From positions 124,001 through 188,000 of the forward strand of contig NZ_JAGPXY010000002.1 of the NCBI RefSeq assembly GCF_018070325.1: a stretch of DNA of 64,000 nt. The letters run 5' to 3'. Below are positions 53,148 through 61,453 of the stretch, piece by piece. The position numbers and the translations under genes were made by a program. Each line of letters starts with the position of its first letter. Position 1 is the first letter of the stretch. A model generated the notes under the pieces. That model saw only the letters and a program-made list of their open reading frames with translations. It had not been told where the DNA came from and made no database searches. Source of the DNA: Micromonospora sp. H61 (GTDB lineage: Bacteria > Actinomycetota > Actinomycetes > Mycobacteriales > Micromonosporaceae).

Positions 53148-53798
53148 GTGGATGCGACGGCGGACGATCGGCTGCGCTCGGTGGTGCTGTTCGGCGCGGC
53201 GGTGGCCGTCCTGGTCGTCGGCGGCTGGTGGTGGCGTGCCGCCGCGCCCACGTCGACGGCAGGGACGGCTGTCCCTTCGGCGGCGGCGGTGCCATCCGTC
53301 GGGCCGAGCGTCAGCACCCCGCTGGAACGTCTCCTCGCGGCTGAGGAGCCCGATGAGCGGTTGACGGTGCGGATGGACCCGAACACCGGCGAGGTCCTCC
53401 GGGTGCGACGCGGCCCGCTGGCCGTGGTCGACCCGGCGACGGGCTCGATCACCGACATCGAGGGCGACCCCGGGGTGCTCTTCTCCGGGGGTGACCTGCC
53501 CCCGTTCCAGGAGACGATCTGGCGGGAGCAGCGGGACCTCGCCCCTGGCCAGGAAGTGACCCGGCAGGCCGGCAACCACGGTGCGCGCTACCTGCTCCAG
53601 TACCGGTGCACGCGCCCGGGCACGATGGTCGTGACGAGCACCGGGGCCGGAATCGTCGGCCGGCCGCGCATCGACTGCGACGGCATGATCGCCAATGCCG
53701 AGGTGCTGCCCGGTGGCGGGCCGTTCCAGGTGTCGCTGTCGGCCGTCGACCGGCCCATCGACATCGAGGCGCAGCTCGTCGCCCTGCCCCCTCGCTAG
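53148..53798 (+). CDS. Single-pass exported protein of unknown function
   Basis: 216 residues: short acidic start, one membrane segment (about 9-28, VVLFGAAVAVLVVGGWWW), an Ala/Pro/Ser linker, then a beta-rich outer domain (about 60-216) with two Cys (YRCTRPG, RIDCDG) that may pair. No family recognised. GTG start follows a leaderless-type box. Its end is 9 nt from the convergent next gene. Confidence 0.75.
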   Translation: MDATADDRLRSVVLFGAAVAVLVVGGWWWRAAAPTSTAGTAVPSAAAVPSVGPSVSTPLERLLAAEEPDERLTVRMDPNTGEVLRVRRGPLAVVDPATGSITDIEGDPGVLFSGGDLPPFQETIWREQRDLAPGQEVTRQAGNHGARYLLQYRCTRPGTMVVTSTGAGIVGRPRIDCDGMIANAEVLPGGGPFQVSLSAVDRPIDIEAQLVALPPR

Positions 53799-53807
53799 CA
53801 GGGCCGC

Positions 53808-54500
53808 TCAGGCGGCAAGGGCGCTCAGGTCGCTCCGGTAGGACTCGATCGTGCCCAGGTCGGGTAGCACCCGGGTCACCGTGCCGGCCCGGTCGACCAG
53901 CAGGGCTGTCGCGGTGCCGGGGCGGGCCGGCTGGCCCAGGAACGAACGCAGGCCTCCGGCGGGGTCGGCCAGGGCGCGAGGCTGCCGCTCGATGGTGGGC
54001 CCGGCTGGGGCCATCCGCCCGCCGGTGACGGTGACCACGGAGACGCCGGCGGGCGCGACCGCCAGGGCATCGGTGACCCGGTCCGGGCAGGGGCAGCCGT
54101 CCAACAGAATGATCATGGCGGGTAGCAGGCCGCGCAGTGGCACGGGTGCGTCGTCCGCGTCGACCAGGTCCAGTGCGGGCAGCGGCCGGCCGACGAGGGT
54201 CGCGGGTGGCGCGTAGGGGGCCGGGGTGGGCCGGTCGGCACCGCGGTTGGCGCGGGGCCAGGTGACCACCAGCAGGCCGGCCAGCGTGGTGAGGACCGCC
54301 ACCAGCAGGACCGCCAGTGGCAGACCCAGGGCCCGGTGACCGCCCGGGAGGTCACTGGCCCGGCGCAGCTCACGGCGGACCTGAGCGGCCTCGGCGGCCA
54401 GCGCGGAGGCGTCGTCGGGAACCACCACGCGGCCCCATTCGGGCGGTAGGCCGGGCAGGCCGTCGGCTGGCCCGTGACCCTCTGCGTCCGGCTTGCCCAT
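53808..54500 (-). CDS. Membrane-anchored thioredoxin-like protein
   Basis: 230 residues: cytosolic N-terminus, one membrane segment (about 58-82), then an outer domain starting VGRPLPALDLVDADDAPVPL and continuing MIILLDGCPCPDRVTD. The layout matches thioredoxin-like folds, but the redox motif is CPC rather than CxxC, so thiol chemistry is doubtful. AGGAGG lies 4 nt before the ATG at 54500, which excludes the longer frame. Confidence 0.72.
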   Translation of the reverse strand: MGKPDAEGHGPADGLPGLPPEWGRVVVPDDASALAAEAAQVRRELRRASDLPGGHRALGLPLAVLLVAVLTTLAGLLVVTWPRANRGADRPTPAPYAPPATLVGRPLPALDLVDADDAPVPLRGLLPAMIILLDGCPCPDRVTDALAVAPAGVSVVTVTGGRMAPAGPTIERQPRALADPAGGLRSFLGQPARPGTATALLVDRAGTVTRVLPDLGTIESYRSDLSALAA

Positions 54501-54828
54501 CGGACCTCCTGGAAGCGTCTCGAGAGCGGAGTGCGGCTCGGTCTCCAGGGTCCCGCACCAGGGGCTCCTCCCGCTACATCTGGGCGCGGTCCTGCTGGCC
54601 GGGCTACCATGGGAGGAGCGCATAGCCCTTGATCTCGACGTTCTGTTCACCCGTACCGGGCAGTCATTTGCGCGTTACGGAGCGTGTTCGAACCATCGGT
54701 TTGACCGCCTGTCAAGCTGAAGCAAGACCTCTCACAGGGCCCCTGAGCTGCGCCAACGGTCAGGACATCGGTGAGACATCGGTGCCTGAGCGTGTTACCC
54801 TAGACACAGCGAAAGGGGTTTCGAACCT
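54501..54828. other. Divergent intergenic region upstream of carD
   Basis: About 328 nt without a gene. A short inverted repeat TTGAC-N5-GTCAA lies near 54702-54716. The carD promoter probably uses TACCCT at 54795-54800 with TGAGAC 17 nt upstream (54772-54777), a weak -35. Confidence 0.5.
54772..54800 (+). promoter_or_regulatory. Likely carD promoter
   Basis: TACCCT (54795-54800) with TGAGAC 17 nt before it; leader about 22 nt with GAAAGGGG as ribosome binding site. Confidence 0.4.
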
Positions 54829-55314
54829 ATGGTTTTCAGTGTCGGCGAGACCGTTGTTTACCCCCACCACGGGGCCGCACTCATCGAGGCAATCGAGACT
54901 CGGGTCATCAAGGGCGAGCCTAAGCAATACCTCGTCCTGAGGGTCGCGCAGGGTGACCTGACGGTCCGGGTGCCGGCCGAGAACGCCGAGATCGTGGGCG
55001 TCCGCGAGGTGGTCGGCGAAGAGGGCCTCGGGAAGGTCTTCGACGTTCTGCGGGCTCCGCACACCGAGGAGCCGACCAACTGGTCGCGGCGTTACAAGGC
55101 CAATCTGGAAAAGCTGGCTTCCGGCAACCCGCTGAAGGTCGCCGAGGTCGTGCGTGACCTGTGGCGCCGGGAGCGGGAGCGGGGCCTCTCTGCGGGCGAG
55201 AAGCGGATGCTCGCCAAGGCCCGCGACATTCTCGTCGGCGAGGTCGCGCTGGCCGAGAAGAGCACCAAGGATGAGGCGGAGACGCTGCTCGACAAGGTCC
55301 TCACCGAGGCCTAG
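54829..55314 (+). CDS. carD: CarD/CdnL-family transcriptional regulator
   Basis: Binds the RNA polymerase beta subunit and stabilises the open promoter complex, notably at rRNA promoters. 161 residues: N-terminal Tudor-like RNAP-interaction domain ([20 protein letters not shown]) and a helical C-terminal DNA-binding domain ([20 protein letters not shown], with the conserved Trp). Followed by ispD and ispF, the standard actinobacterial order. Confidence 0.97.
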   Translation: MVFSVGETVVYPHHGAALIEAIETRVIKGEPKQYLVLRVAQGDLTVRVPAENAEIVGVREVVGEEGLGKVFDVLRAPHTEEPTNWSRRYKANLEKLASGNPLKVAEVVRDLWRRERERGLSAGEKRMLAKARDILVGEVALAEKSTKDEAETLLDKVLTEA

Positions 55315-55370
55315 TCCGCACAGCATCGTCGTACCCACTTCGTAGTGAAGAAACCACCGAGGACCGCGAC

Positions 55371-56066
55371 GTGACCGCGCAGCTCAATCCGCGCGGTGAC
55401 GTCGCGGTCCTCGTGCCTGCGGCGGGTGCCGGCGTACGACTCGGCCCCGGCCGACCCAAGGCGCTGCGCCTGCTCGCCGGTGAGCCGCTGTTGGTGCACG
55501 CCGTGCGTCGACTGGCCGCCGCACCGTCGGTGCACACCATCGTGGTGGCCGCGCCGGCCACCGAGGTGCAGGCCGTCCGCGAGTTGTTGGCCCCGGTCGC
55601 CCCGGTGATCGTGGTGCCCGGCGGTGCCGAACGGCAGGCGTCGGTGGCCGCCGCGCTGGCCGCGGTGCCCGCCGGCCCGACGATCGTCCTGGTGCACGAT
55701 GCCGCCCGAGCGCTCACCCCACCTGAGCTGGTCGAATCCGTTGCGGCGGCGGTGCGTGGCGGGCGTGACGCGGTGATCCCGGTCCTGCCGGTCGTCGACA
55801 CGATCAAGGAAGTCGACGCCGACGAGGTGGTGCTCGGCACCGTCGACCGTTCCGCCCTGCGTGCGGTGCAGACCCCGCAGGGTTTCCGTCGGGCCGTGCT
55901 CAGCGCCGCCCACGCCGCCGCCGGTGACTCCCTCACCGACGACGCCGGGCTGGTCGAGAAGCAGGGCGTCGCGGTGAGCTGCGTGCCCGGCTCGGAGTAC
56001 GCACTCAAAATCACCCGACCGTTCGACCTGGCTCTGGCCGAGCACCTGCTTGCCGCAGCCGGTTGA
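55371..56066 (+). CDS. ispD: 2-C-methyl-D-erythritol 4-phosphate cytidylyltransferase
   Basis: Third step of the MEP isoprenoid pathway; makes CDP-methylerythritol. 231 residues with [20 protein letters not shown] (CTP-binding loop), [24 protein letters not shown] and TPQGFRR. GTG at 55371 with GAGG 8 nt upstream. ispF follows by 16 nt. Confidence 0.95.
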   Translation: MTAQLNPRGDVAVLVPAAGAGVRLGPGRPKALRLLAGEPLLVHAVRRLAAAPSVHTIVVAAPATEVQAVRELLAPVAPVIVVPGGAERQASVAAALAAVPAGPTIVLVHDAARALTPPELVESVAAAVRGGRDAVIPVLPVVDTIKEVDADEVVLGTVDRSALRAVQTPQGFRRAVLSAAHAAAGDSLTDDAGLVEKQGVAVSCVPGSEYALKITRPFDLALAEHLLAAAG

Positions 56067-56070
56067 CGCG

Positions 56071-56076
56071 TACCCT
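56071..56076 (+). promoter_or_regulatory. Leaderless -10 box of ispF
   Basis: TACCCT, 6 nt before the ATG at 56083, in the gap after ispD. Confidence 0.45.
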
Positions 56077-56082
56077 CTGATC

Positions 56083-56565
56083 ATGATCGTTCCCCGGGTG
56101 GCCATCGGCACCGACGTGCACGCGTTCGAGCCGGGTCGGCCCTGCTGGGTGGCCGGGCTGCTCTGGCCCGACCAGGACGGCCTCGCCGGGCACTCGGACG
56201 CCGACGTGGCAGCGCACGCCGCCTGCAACGCGTTGCTCTCCGCCGCCGGTCTCGGTGATCTCGGTTCCGCCTTCGGGGTGGGCCAGCCGGAGTGGGCCGG
56301 CGCGTCCGGGGTGGCTCTGCTGACCGAGACCGCCCGTCGGGTGCGCGCCTCCGGCCTGGAGATCGGCAACGTGTCCGTGCAGGTCATCGGCAACCGCCCC
56401 AAGATCGGCCGCCGCCGCGCGGAGGCGCAGGAGGTCCTCTCCGCTGCTGTCGGCGCCCCGGTCACCGTCTCGGCGGCGACCACCGACGGGCTCGGCTTCG
56501 CCGGCCGTGAAGAAGGCTTGGCCGGGGTCGCTGTGGCCCTGGTGTACGACGCGCCGGCCGCCTAA
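56083..56565 (+). CDS. ispF: 2-C-methyl-D-erythritol 2,4-cyclodiphosphate synthase
   Basis: Fifth step of the MEP pathway. 160 residues with the metal-binding [10 protein letters not shown] (DxH), [28 protein letters not shown] and the end [21 protein letters not shown]. The ATG at 56083 matches the domain start and has a leaderless-type box. Its TAA lies inside the -10 box of the next gene. Confidence 0.95.
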   Translation: MIVPRVAIGTDVHAFEPGRPCWVAGLLWPDQDGLAGHSDADVAAHAACNALLSAAGLGDLGSAFGVGQPEWAGASGVALLTETARRVRASGLEIGNVSVQVIGNRPKIGRRRAEAQEVLSAAVGAPVTVSAATTDGLGFAGREEGLAGVAVALVYDAPAA

Positions 56566-56568
56566 GCT
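56563..56568 (+). promoter_or_regulatory. Leaderless -10 box sharing the ispF stop codon
   Basis: TAAGCT, 7 nt before the ATG at 56576. Its TAA is also the ispF stop codon. Confidence 0.45.
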
Positions 56569-56575
56569 CGCCGCG

Positions 56576-57604
56576 ATGTCCAGCGACCCCGCCCCCGACC
56601 AGTTCGCCGCCGACGGCTACGTCCAGCGGGCCCAACTCCTCGCCGAACTCGGCCGCTACGACGAGGCGGCCGGGGAGTTGGCCTACGGGTTGGCCCTCCA
56701 ACCGGATGACGTCGACGCGCTCACCATGCTGGCCCGGGTGCACCTGGCCGCCGCCCGCCCGGCCGAGGCGCTCACCGCCGCCGACACGGCCGTGGCCGCC
56801 GCACCGGAGGCCCTGCCGCCGCTGGTCGCCAGGGGCATGGCCCTGGCCGACCTGGAGCGCTACGGCGAGTCGGCGGCCACCGCCGATCGGATCCTCACCC
56901 TCGGCCCGGCCGACGCGTACGCCCAGCGGAGCGCCGCGGCGATCCTGGCCGGCGCCCGCAACGGTCAGCCGGCGCTGAACGCGGCCTGGCGCGGTGTCGA
57001 GTTGGCCCCGCAGGAGCCCCAGGCGCACCTGGTGCTCAGCCTGGTCGCCGCCCGCCTGGACCTGTTCGACCTGGCCGAGCGGGCCTACCGGGAGGCGCTG
57101 CGGCTCGACCCGCGGATCGGCGAGGCCGGCCACGACGTGGGTGTCATGCGGCTGGAGGAGCGCCGCTGGTCGGAGGCGTTGGAGCACGTCGCCGAGGCGG
57201 TGACGGTCAGCCCGAGCCGGATCGACTCGCGCCGAACCCTCGCGTACGGGCTGCACCGCCTGGTGCTCTACGGCGCGGGCTGGTCGTTGGTGGCGGCGGT
57301 GCTTGTCGCGTTCGCGGCGTCGGCGGGTGACGGGTTCTCCCGCGTCCTGGCGGTGCTCGCCGCCCTGACCGGCGGGATCATCGTCTGGCAGCTCGCGGCC
57401 CGGCTGCCCGGGCTGACCCGAACCGTCCTGCCCGCCCTGCTGCACTCGGACCGGGCGATGGCCCTGGCCGTCTACGCTGTGGCCGCCGCGCCGCTGCTGC
57501 TGCTGGTGTACGCCATGGTCGGCTCCCCGTGGCCCCTGGTGCTGGCCATCGCCACCACGGCGGTAGCCGAGTTCGCGGTATTCACCAGAACCGCCATCCG
57601 CTAG
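56576..57604 (+). CDS. TPR-repeat membrane protein
   Basis: 342 residues: about six TPR-like helix pairs (YVQRAQLLAELGRYDEAAGE, then LTMLARVHLAAARPAEAL and so on, to about residue 210), then four hydrophobic segments (about 225-340) as two pairs. The TPR part is probably cytosolic and mediates protein contacts. No partner is evident nearby. Its stop codon overlaps that of the convergent hmgA. Confidence 0.85.
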   Translation: MSSDPAPDQFAADGYVQRAQLLAELGRYDEAAGELAYGLALQPDDVDALTMLARVHLAAARPAEALTAADTAVAAAPEALPPLVARGMALADLERYGESAATADRILTLGPADAYAQRSAAAILAGARNGQPALNAAWRGVELAPQEPQAHLVLSLVAARLDLFDLAERAYREALRLDPRIGEAGHDVGVMRLEERRWSEALEHVAEAVTVSPSRIDSRRTLAYGLHRLVLYGAGWSLVAAVLVAFAASAGDGFSRVLAVLAALTGGIIVWQLAARLPGLTRTVLPALLHSDRAMALAVYAVAAAPLLLLVYAMVGSPWPLVLAIATTAVAEFAVFTRTAIR

Positions 57605-58767
57605 CCGCGACGCGCCCAGGTCCAGGCGTACCCCTCGTCTTCGCAGGAGCTGGCGGCGTCGCAGAGATCCAGCGGGCGGAAGGTGTCGACCATGACGGCC
57701 AGCTCGTCGAAGTAGTCCGCGCCGATGGAACGCTCGGCGGCACCCGGCTGGGGGCCGTGGGTGAAACCGGACGGGTGCAGGGAGATCGAACCCTGCTCGA
57801 TGCCGGAGCCGCGCCGCGCCTCGTAGTTGCCCCCGGTGTAGAAGAGCATCTCGTCGGAGTCGACGTTGTGGTGGTTGTACGGCACCGGGATCGACTGCGG
57901 GTGGTAGTCCACCTTGCGCGGCACGAACGAGCAGATGACGAAGTTGGGCCCCTGGAAGGTCTGGTGCACCGGCGGGGGCTGGTGGATGCGGCCGGTGATC
58001 GGCTCGAAGTCGTGGATGGAGAACGCCCACGGGTAGAGGTGCCCGTCCCAGCCGACCACGTCGAACGGGTGGTGGGCGTAGACGTAGCGCGTCCAGCCGC
58101 GCCGGTGCCGCACCAGCACCTCGACCTCCTCGCCGTCGACGAGCAGCGGGGCGTCGGGGCCGCGGACGTCCCGCTCGCAGTACGGCGAGTGCTCCAGGAA
58201 CTGGCCGCGTACGGAGAGGTAGCGCTTGGGTGGGCCGATGTGCCCGGACGCCTCGACGGCGAGCAACCGGACGGGCTGGTCGCCGGTGGGCACCAGCCGG
58301 TGGATGGTCGAGGTGGGGATGACGACGTAGTCGCCGGCGACCGCGTCCAGCACCCCGAACGGGGACTCGACCCGCAGGGTGCCCGACTCGACGTAGAGGC
58401 AGTGGTCGCCGGTGGCGTCGCGGAACAGCGGTGAGGGTCGGTCGGCGAGGACGTAACCGATCCGTACGTCGTCGTTGGCGAGCAGGTACTGCCGGCCGAG
58501 GATGGGGTCGGAACCGCCGGTGCCCAGTTTGTGGGTGCGCAGGTGGCGGGGCTTGAGCGGCAGGTTCGGTGCCCGGGTGAACGCGGGCGGGGTGAACTCG
58601 TCGGCGGCCAGGATCGCGGTGGGCGCGTGCCGGTGGTAGAGCAGGGACGAGTCGGAGGAGAAGCCCTCCTGGCCCATCAGCTCCTCGGCGTAGAGACTGC
58701 CGTCGGGCTGCCGGAACTGGGTGTGGCGCTTGCGCGGCACCTCGCCGACGCTGCGGTAGTACGGCAT
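57601..58767 (-). CDS. hmgA: Homogentisate 1,2-dioxygenase
   Basis: Opens the ring of homogentisate to maleylacetoacetate in tyrosine breakdown. 388 residues of the cupin type: PYYRSVGEVPRKRHTQFRQP at the start, GDYVVIPTSTIHRL, the iron-ligand region VPYNHHNVDSDEMLFY and HPSGFTHGPQPGA. GGGAGG precedes the ATG at 58767 by 4 nt. Divergent from the unknown-fahA operon; a perfect palindrome lies between. Confidence 0.95.
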   Translation of the reverse strand: MPYYRSVGEVPRKRHTQFRQPDGSLYAEELMGQEGFSSDSSLLYHRHAPTAILAADEFTPPAFTRAPNLPLKPRHLRTHKLGTGGSDPILGRQYLLANDDVRIGYVLADRPSPLFRDATGDHCLYVESGTLRVESPFGVLDAVAGDYVVIPTSTIHRLVPTGDQPVRLLAVEASGHIGPPKRYLSVRGQFLEHSPYCERDVRGPDAPLLVDGEEVEVLVRHRRGWTRYVYAHHPFDVVGWDGHLYPWAFSIHDFEPITGRIHQPPPVHQTFQGPNFVICSFVPRKVDYHPQSIPVPYNHHNVDSDEMLFYTGGNYEARRGSGIEQGSISLHPSGFTHGPQPGAAERSIGADYFDELAVMVDTFRPLDLCDAASSCEDEGYAWTWARRG

Positions 58768-58802
58768 CTCGCCTCCCGATATGTCCCGTTCACCGGCCGA
58801 AG

Positions 58803-58821
58803 GCGTCCGATAGTCGGACGC
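58803..58821. promoter_or_regulatory. Perfect palindrome, likely operator of the homogentisate genes
   Basis: GCGTCCGA-TAG-TCGGACGC, 8-bp arms around 3 nt, located in the 94-nt divergent gap and ending 3 nt before the -35 box of the rightward promoter. Classic size and place for a dimeric repressor or activator. The regulator is not in the window. Confidence 0.6.
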
Positions 58822-58823
58822 TG

Positions 58824-58853
58824 TTGTCCGTTCCTCGTAGCGTCCCGTACATT
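58824..58853 (+). promoter_or_regulatory. Promoter of the unknown-fahA operon
   Basis: TTGTCC (58824-58829), 18-nt spacer, TACATT (58848-58853), then 8 nt to the GTG at 58862; transcript probably leaderless or nearly so. Confidence 0.6.
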
Positions 58854-58861
58854 CTTGTTCC

Positions 58862-59731
58862 GTGTCAACGCAGGTGCCAGCACTCCTCCACGGCCTGGTG
58901 GACGACGCCGCCGTCTTCCCGCCGGGCAGCGCAGTGCTGCACGACGCCCTGGTCGCCCACCGCCAACACCGTTCCGCCTGGTACGCCGACCTGGTCGGCC
59001 CGCTGCTGATCCCCGCCTCGGACGTGGCCGCCGGTGAGCTGAGCGGTCTCGTCGACCCGGGTGAGGGCCTGGTGGTCGGCGTGATCGGTGACACCGGGAT
59101 CGGGAACCTGCCGTTCGCGCTGTCGTTTCTCGCCCCCGACGGCGTCACCGCGCGTCAGATAGAGGTGGCGGTCGCCAAACGCGGCGAGGACCCGCTGCCC
59201 GGCATCGCCGAGTTGCTGCGGCTGACCGACGCGCTACCGGGCGTGGAGGCCATCTACGCCGAGCTGCCGCTGACCTTCGGGCTGATGGGCGCACTGGACG
59301 CGCTCGTCGTCGCGCGGGCCGGCGGGATGCCGATCGCTGCCAAGTTCCGCACCGGCGGCCTGGCCGCCGAACTCTTCCCCACCCCGACCGAACTGGCCAC
59401 TGTGATCTGCGCCTGCCGGGACCGGGGCCTGCCGTTCAAGCTCACCGCCGGGCTGCACCAGGCGATCCGACACCTGGACCCGGAGACCGGGTTCACCCAC
59501 CACGGCTACGCCAACGTGCTGGCCGCGACCCTGGCCGCCGCCGACGGTGACGGTGTGCGCTCCGTCGCCGAGCTGCTGACCGTGGTCGACCCGCGCCCCC
59601 TGGTGGAGCGCACGACTGCGCGGCTGGACGGGCCTCGTCCCCTGTGGGTGGGCTTCGGCTCGTGCAGCATCCTGGAACCACTGACCGATCTGATCCGGCT
59701 TGGGCTGGTGAACGGGGGCTACGACGCATGA
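58862..59731 (+). CDS. Unknown protein in the homogentisate/fumarylacetoacetate operon
   Basis: 289 residues, soluble, no signal. Alternating hydrophobic strands and helices (GPLLIPASD, VVGVIGDTGI, AIYAELPL, PIAAKFRTGG, PFKLTAGLH) read like a TIM-barrel protein, and KFRTGG ... FKLTAGLHQAIRH could be its active-site face. I do not recognise a family. It overlaps fahA by ATGA and shares the hmgA divergent promoter region, so it very probably acts in this pathway. The step between HmgA and FahA, maleylacetoacetate isomerisation, has no other gene here. Confidence 0.8.
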   Translation: MSTQVPALLHGLVDDAAVFPPGSAVLHDALVAHRQHRSAWYADLVGPLLIPASDVAAGELSGLVDPGEGLVVGVIGDTGIGNLPFALSFLAPDGVTARQIEVAVAKRGEDPLPGIAELLRLTDALPGVEAIYAELPLTFGLMGALDALVVARAGGMPIAAKFRTGGLAAELFPTPTELATVICACRDRGLPFKLTAGLHQAIRHLDPETGFTHHGYANVLAATLAAADGDGVRSVAELLTVVDPRPLVERTTARLDGPRPLWVGFGSCSILEPLTDLIRLGLVNGGYDA

Positions 59732-60924
59732 CCTGGGTGACCGGCGCCGACGGTTCGCCGTACGGGGTGACGAACCTGCCGTACGGGGTGTTCCGGCAGA
59801 ACGGGGGTCCGTCGCGGATCGGCGTACGGATCGGGTCCTGGGTCTTCGACCTCGCGGCGGCCGAGGTCGCCGAGCTGGTGCTGGCCGCCGGCACGCTGTG
59901 CCGGCCCGTGCTCAACGACTTCATGGCCCTGGGTCGTCCGCAGTGGACGGCGGTACGGCAGCGGATCAGCGAGCTGCTCACCGACCCGGCGCACCGGGAC
60001 GCGGTGGAGCCGCTGCTGGTGCCCCTCGACGAGGTGGAGCTGCTGCTCCCCATCGAGGTGGCCGACTACGTCGACTTCTACTCATCCGTTCACCACGCGT
60101 CGAACGTCGGGCAGATCTTCCGCCCCGGCCAGCCGCCGCTGCTGCCCAACTGGAAACACCTGCCGATCGGCTACCACGGGCGGGCCGGCACCGTGGTCGT
60201 CTCCGGCACGCCGGTGACCCGGCCGACCGGGCAACGGGCCTCCGCCGAGGGCCCGGTCACCGGCCCATCGGTACGCCTCGACATCGAGGCCGAGGTGGGC
60301 TTCGTGGTGGGCGTACCCAGCGCGTTGGGCGATCGGGTGTCCGTGGACGACTTCGCCGAGCACGTCTTCGGGGTGGTGCTGGTCAACGACTGGTCGGCCC
60401 GGGACATCCAGGCCTGGGAGTATCAGCCGCTCGGCCCGTTCCTCGGCAAGTCGTTCGCCACCTCGGTCTCGGCCTGGGTGACGCCGCTGGACGCCCTCGC
60501 CGACGCCTTTGTGCCGGCCCCCGACCAGGACCCGCCGGTGGTGGACTACCTGCGGGACGTGCCGCACCTGGGCCTTGACCTGCGCCTGGCGGTCGAGTGG
60601 AACGGCGACCAGGTCAGCGAGCCTCCGTTCGCCACCATGTACTGGACCCCCGCCCAGCAGTTGGCGCACCTCACCGTGAACGGGGCTTCGCTGCGGACCG
60701 GTGACCTGTACGCCTCGGGCACCGTCTCCGGCCCGGACCGAGGACAGGTCGGCTCCTTCCTGGAACTGACCTGGGGCGGGGCCGAGCCGGTCACTGTGGG
60801 CGGCGAGAGCCGTACCTTCCTCAGCGACGGCGACACGGTGACCATCACGGCCACCGCGCCCGGCCCGGACGGCACCACCATCGCCCTCGGTGAGGTATCC
60901 GGCACGGTTCGTCCGGCCCGCTGA
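59728..60924 (+). CDS. fahA: Fumarylacetoacetase
   Basis: Last step of the homogentisate pathway; hydrolyses fumarylacetoacetate to fumarate and acetoacetate. 398 residues with DYVDFYSSVHHASNVG, PIGYHGRAGTVVVSG, EAEVGFVVG, VLVNDWSARDIQAWEYQPLG (metal Asp region) and TMYWTPAQQLAHLTVNG. The ATG at 59728 overlaps the previous stop (ATGA). Confidence 0.96.
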   Translation: MTWVTGADGSPYGVTNLPYGVFRQNGGPSRIGVRIGSWVFDLAAAEVAELVLAAGTLCRPVLNDFMALGRPQWTAVRQRISELLTDPAHRDAVEPLLVPLDEVELLLPIEVADYVDFYSSVHHASNVGQIFRPGQPPLLPNWKHLPIGYHGRAGTVVVSGTPVTRPTGQRASAEGPVTGPSVRLDIEAEVGFVVGVPSALGDRVSVDDFAEHVFGVVLVNDWSARDIQAWEYQPLGPFLGKSFATSVSAWVTPLDALADAFVPAPDQDPPVVDYLRDVPHLGLDLRLAVEWNGDQVSEPPFATMYWTPAQQLAHLTVNGASLRTGDLYASGTVSGPDRGQVGSFLELTWGGAEPVTVGGESRTFLSDGDTVTITATAPGPDGTTIALGEVSGTVRPAR

Positions 60925-60959
60925 GCGGGCACCCGCCATCCGTCTCGTGCACGGGACCC

Positions 60960-60984
60960 GTGATCGCACCGGCTGTGCGATCAC
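60960..60984 (+). terminator. Hairpin after fahA
   Basis: Perfect 10-bp arms GTGATCGCAC / GTGCGATCAC with a 5-nt loop, 36 nt after the fahA stop. Could be a terminator or a binding site. Confidence 0.6.
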
Positions 60985-61099
60985 CGGCCCTGGTTGATCC
61001 GTTGATCGTCCGGATTCCGTTGCTACACCGCGCAATCCGAGCCGGGCTCTGCCCGGCCACAGCGGTGGGGCAATCCCGACGCACACGGAGGTAACGACG

Positions 61100-61309
61100 A
61101 TGCACGATCTTGCGGGCGCGGTCTGGCGTACCAGCAGCCGCTCAAACGACCAGGGGCTCTGCGTGGAAGTGGCGGACAACCTGGTCGACGTCCATGGTCT
61201 GGTCGGAGTCCGCGACTCCAAGGACCAGGCCGGTCCCACACTCGCGGTCAGCCCGCCGGGGTGGACAGCGTTCATCGGCGCGATTCGGGCCGGCCGCTTC
61301 GAGCGCTGA
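61100..61309 (+). CDS. DUF397 protein
   Basis: 69 residues with the family pattern: VWRTSSRSNDQGLCVEVA at 8-25, VGVRDSKDQAGPTLAV and WTAFIGAIRAGRFE at the end. DUF397 proteins in actinobacteria usually sit next to an Xre-type helix-turn-helix gene with which they form a toxin/antitoxin-like or developmental pair; none is adjacent here. GGAGG lies 8 nt before the ATG. Confidence 0.92.
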   Translation: MHDLAGAVWRTSSRSNDQGLCVEVADNLVDVHGLVGVRDSKDQAGPTLAVSPPGWTAFIGAIRAGRFER

Positions 61310-61453
61310 CCGGCGCTTCGGCGCCGGTCGACGACGACCGGTGCCGAAGCGACCGCCCAATCGGACAGCGTGGCCCCCGGGTGGCGGAAATTCCGCTCCG
61401 GGGGCCCCGTCCGGCCCTTACTCCGCGTACCGTCGGGGACACGGGAGGGTGGC

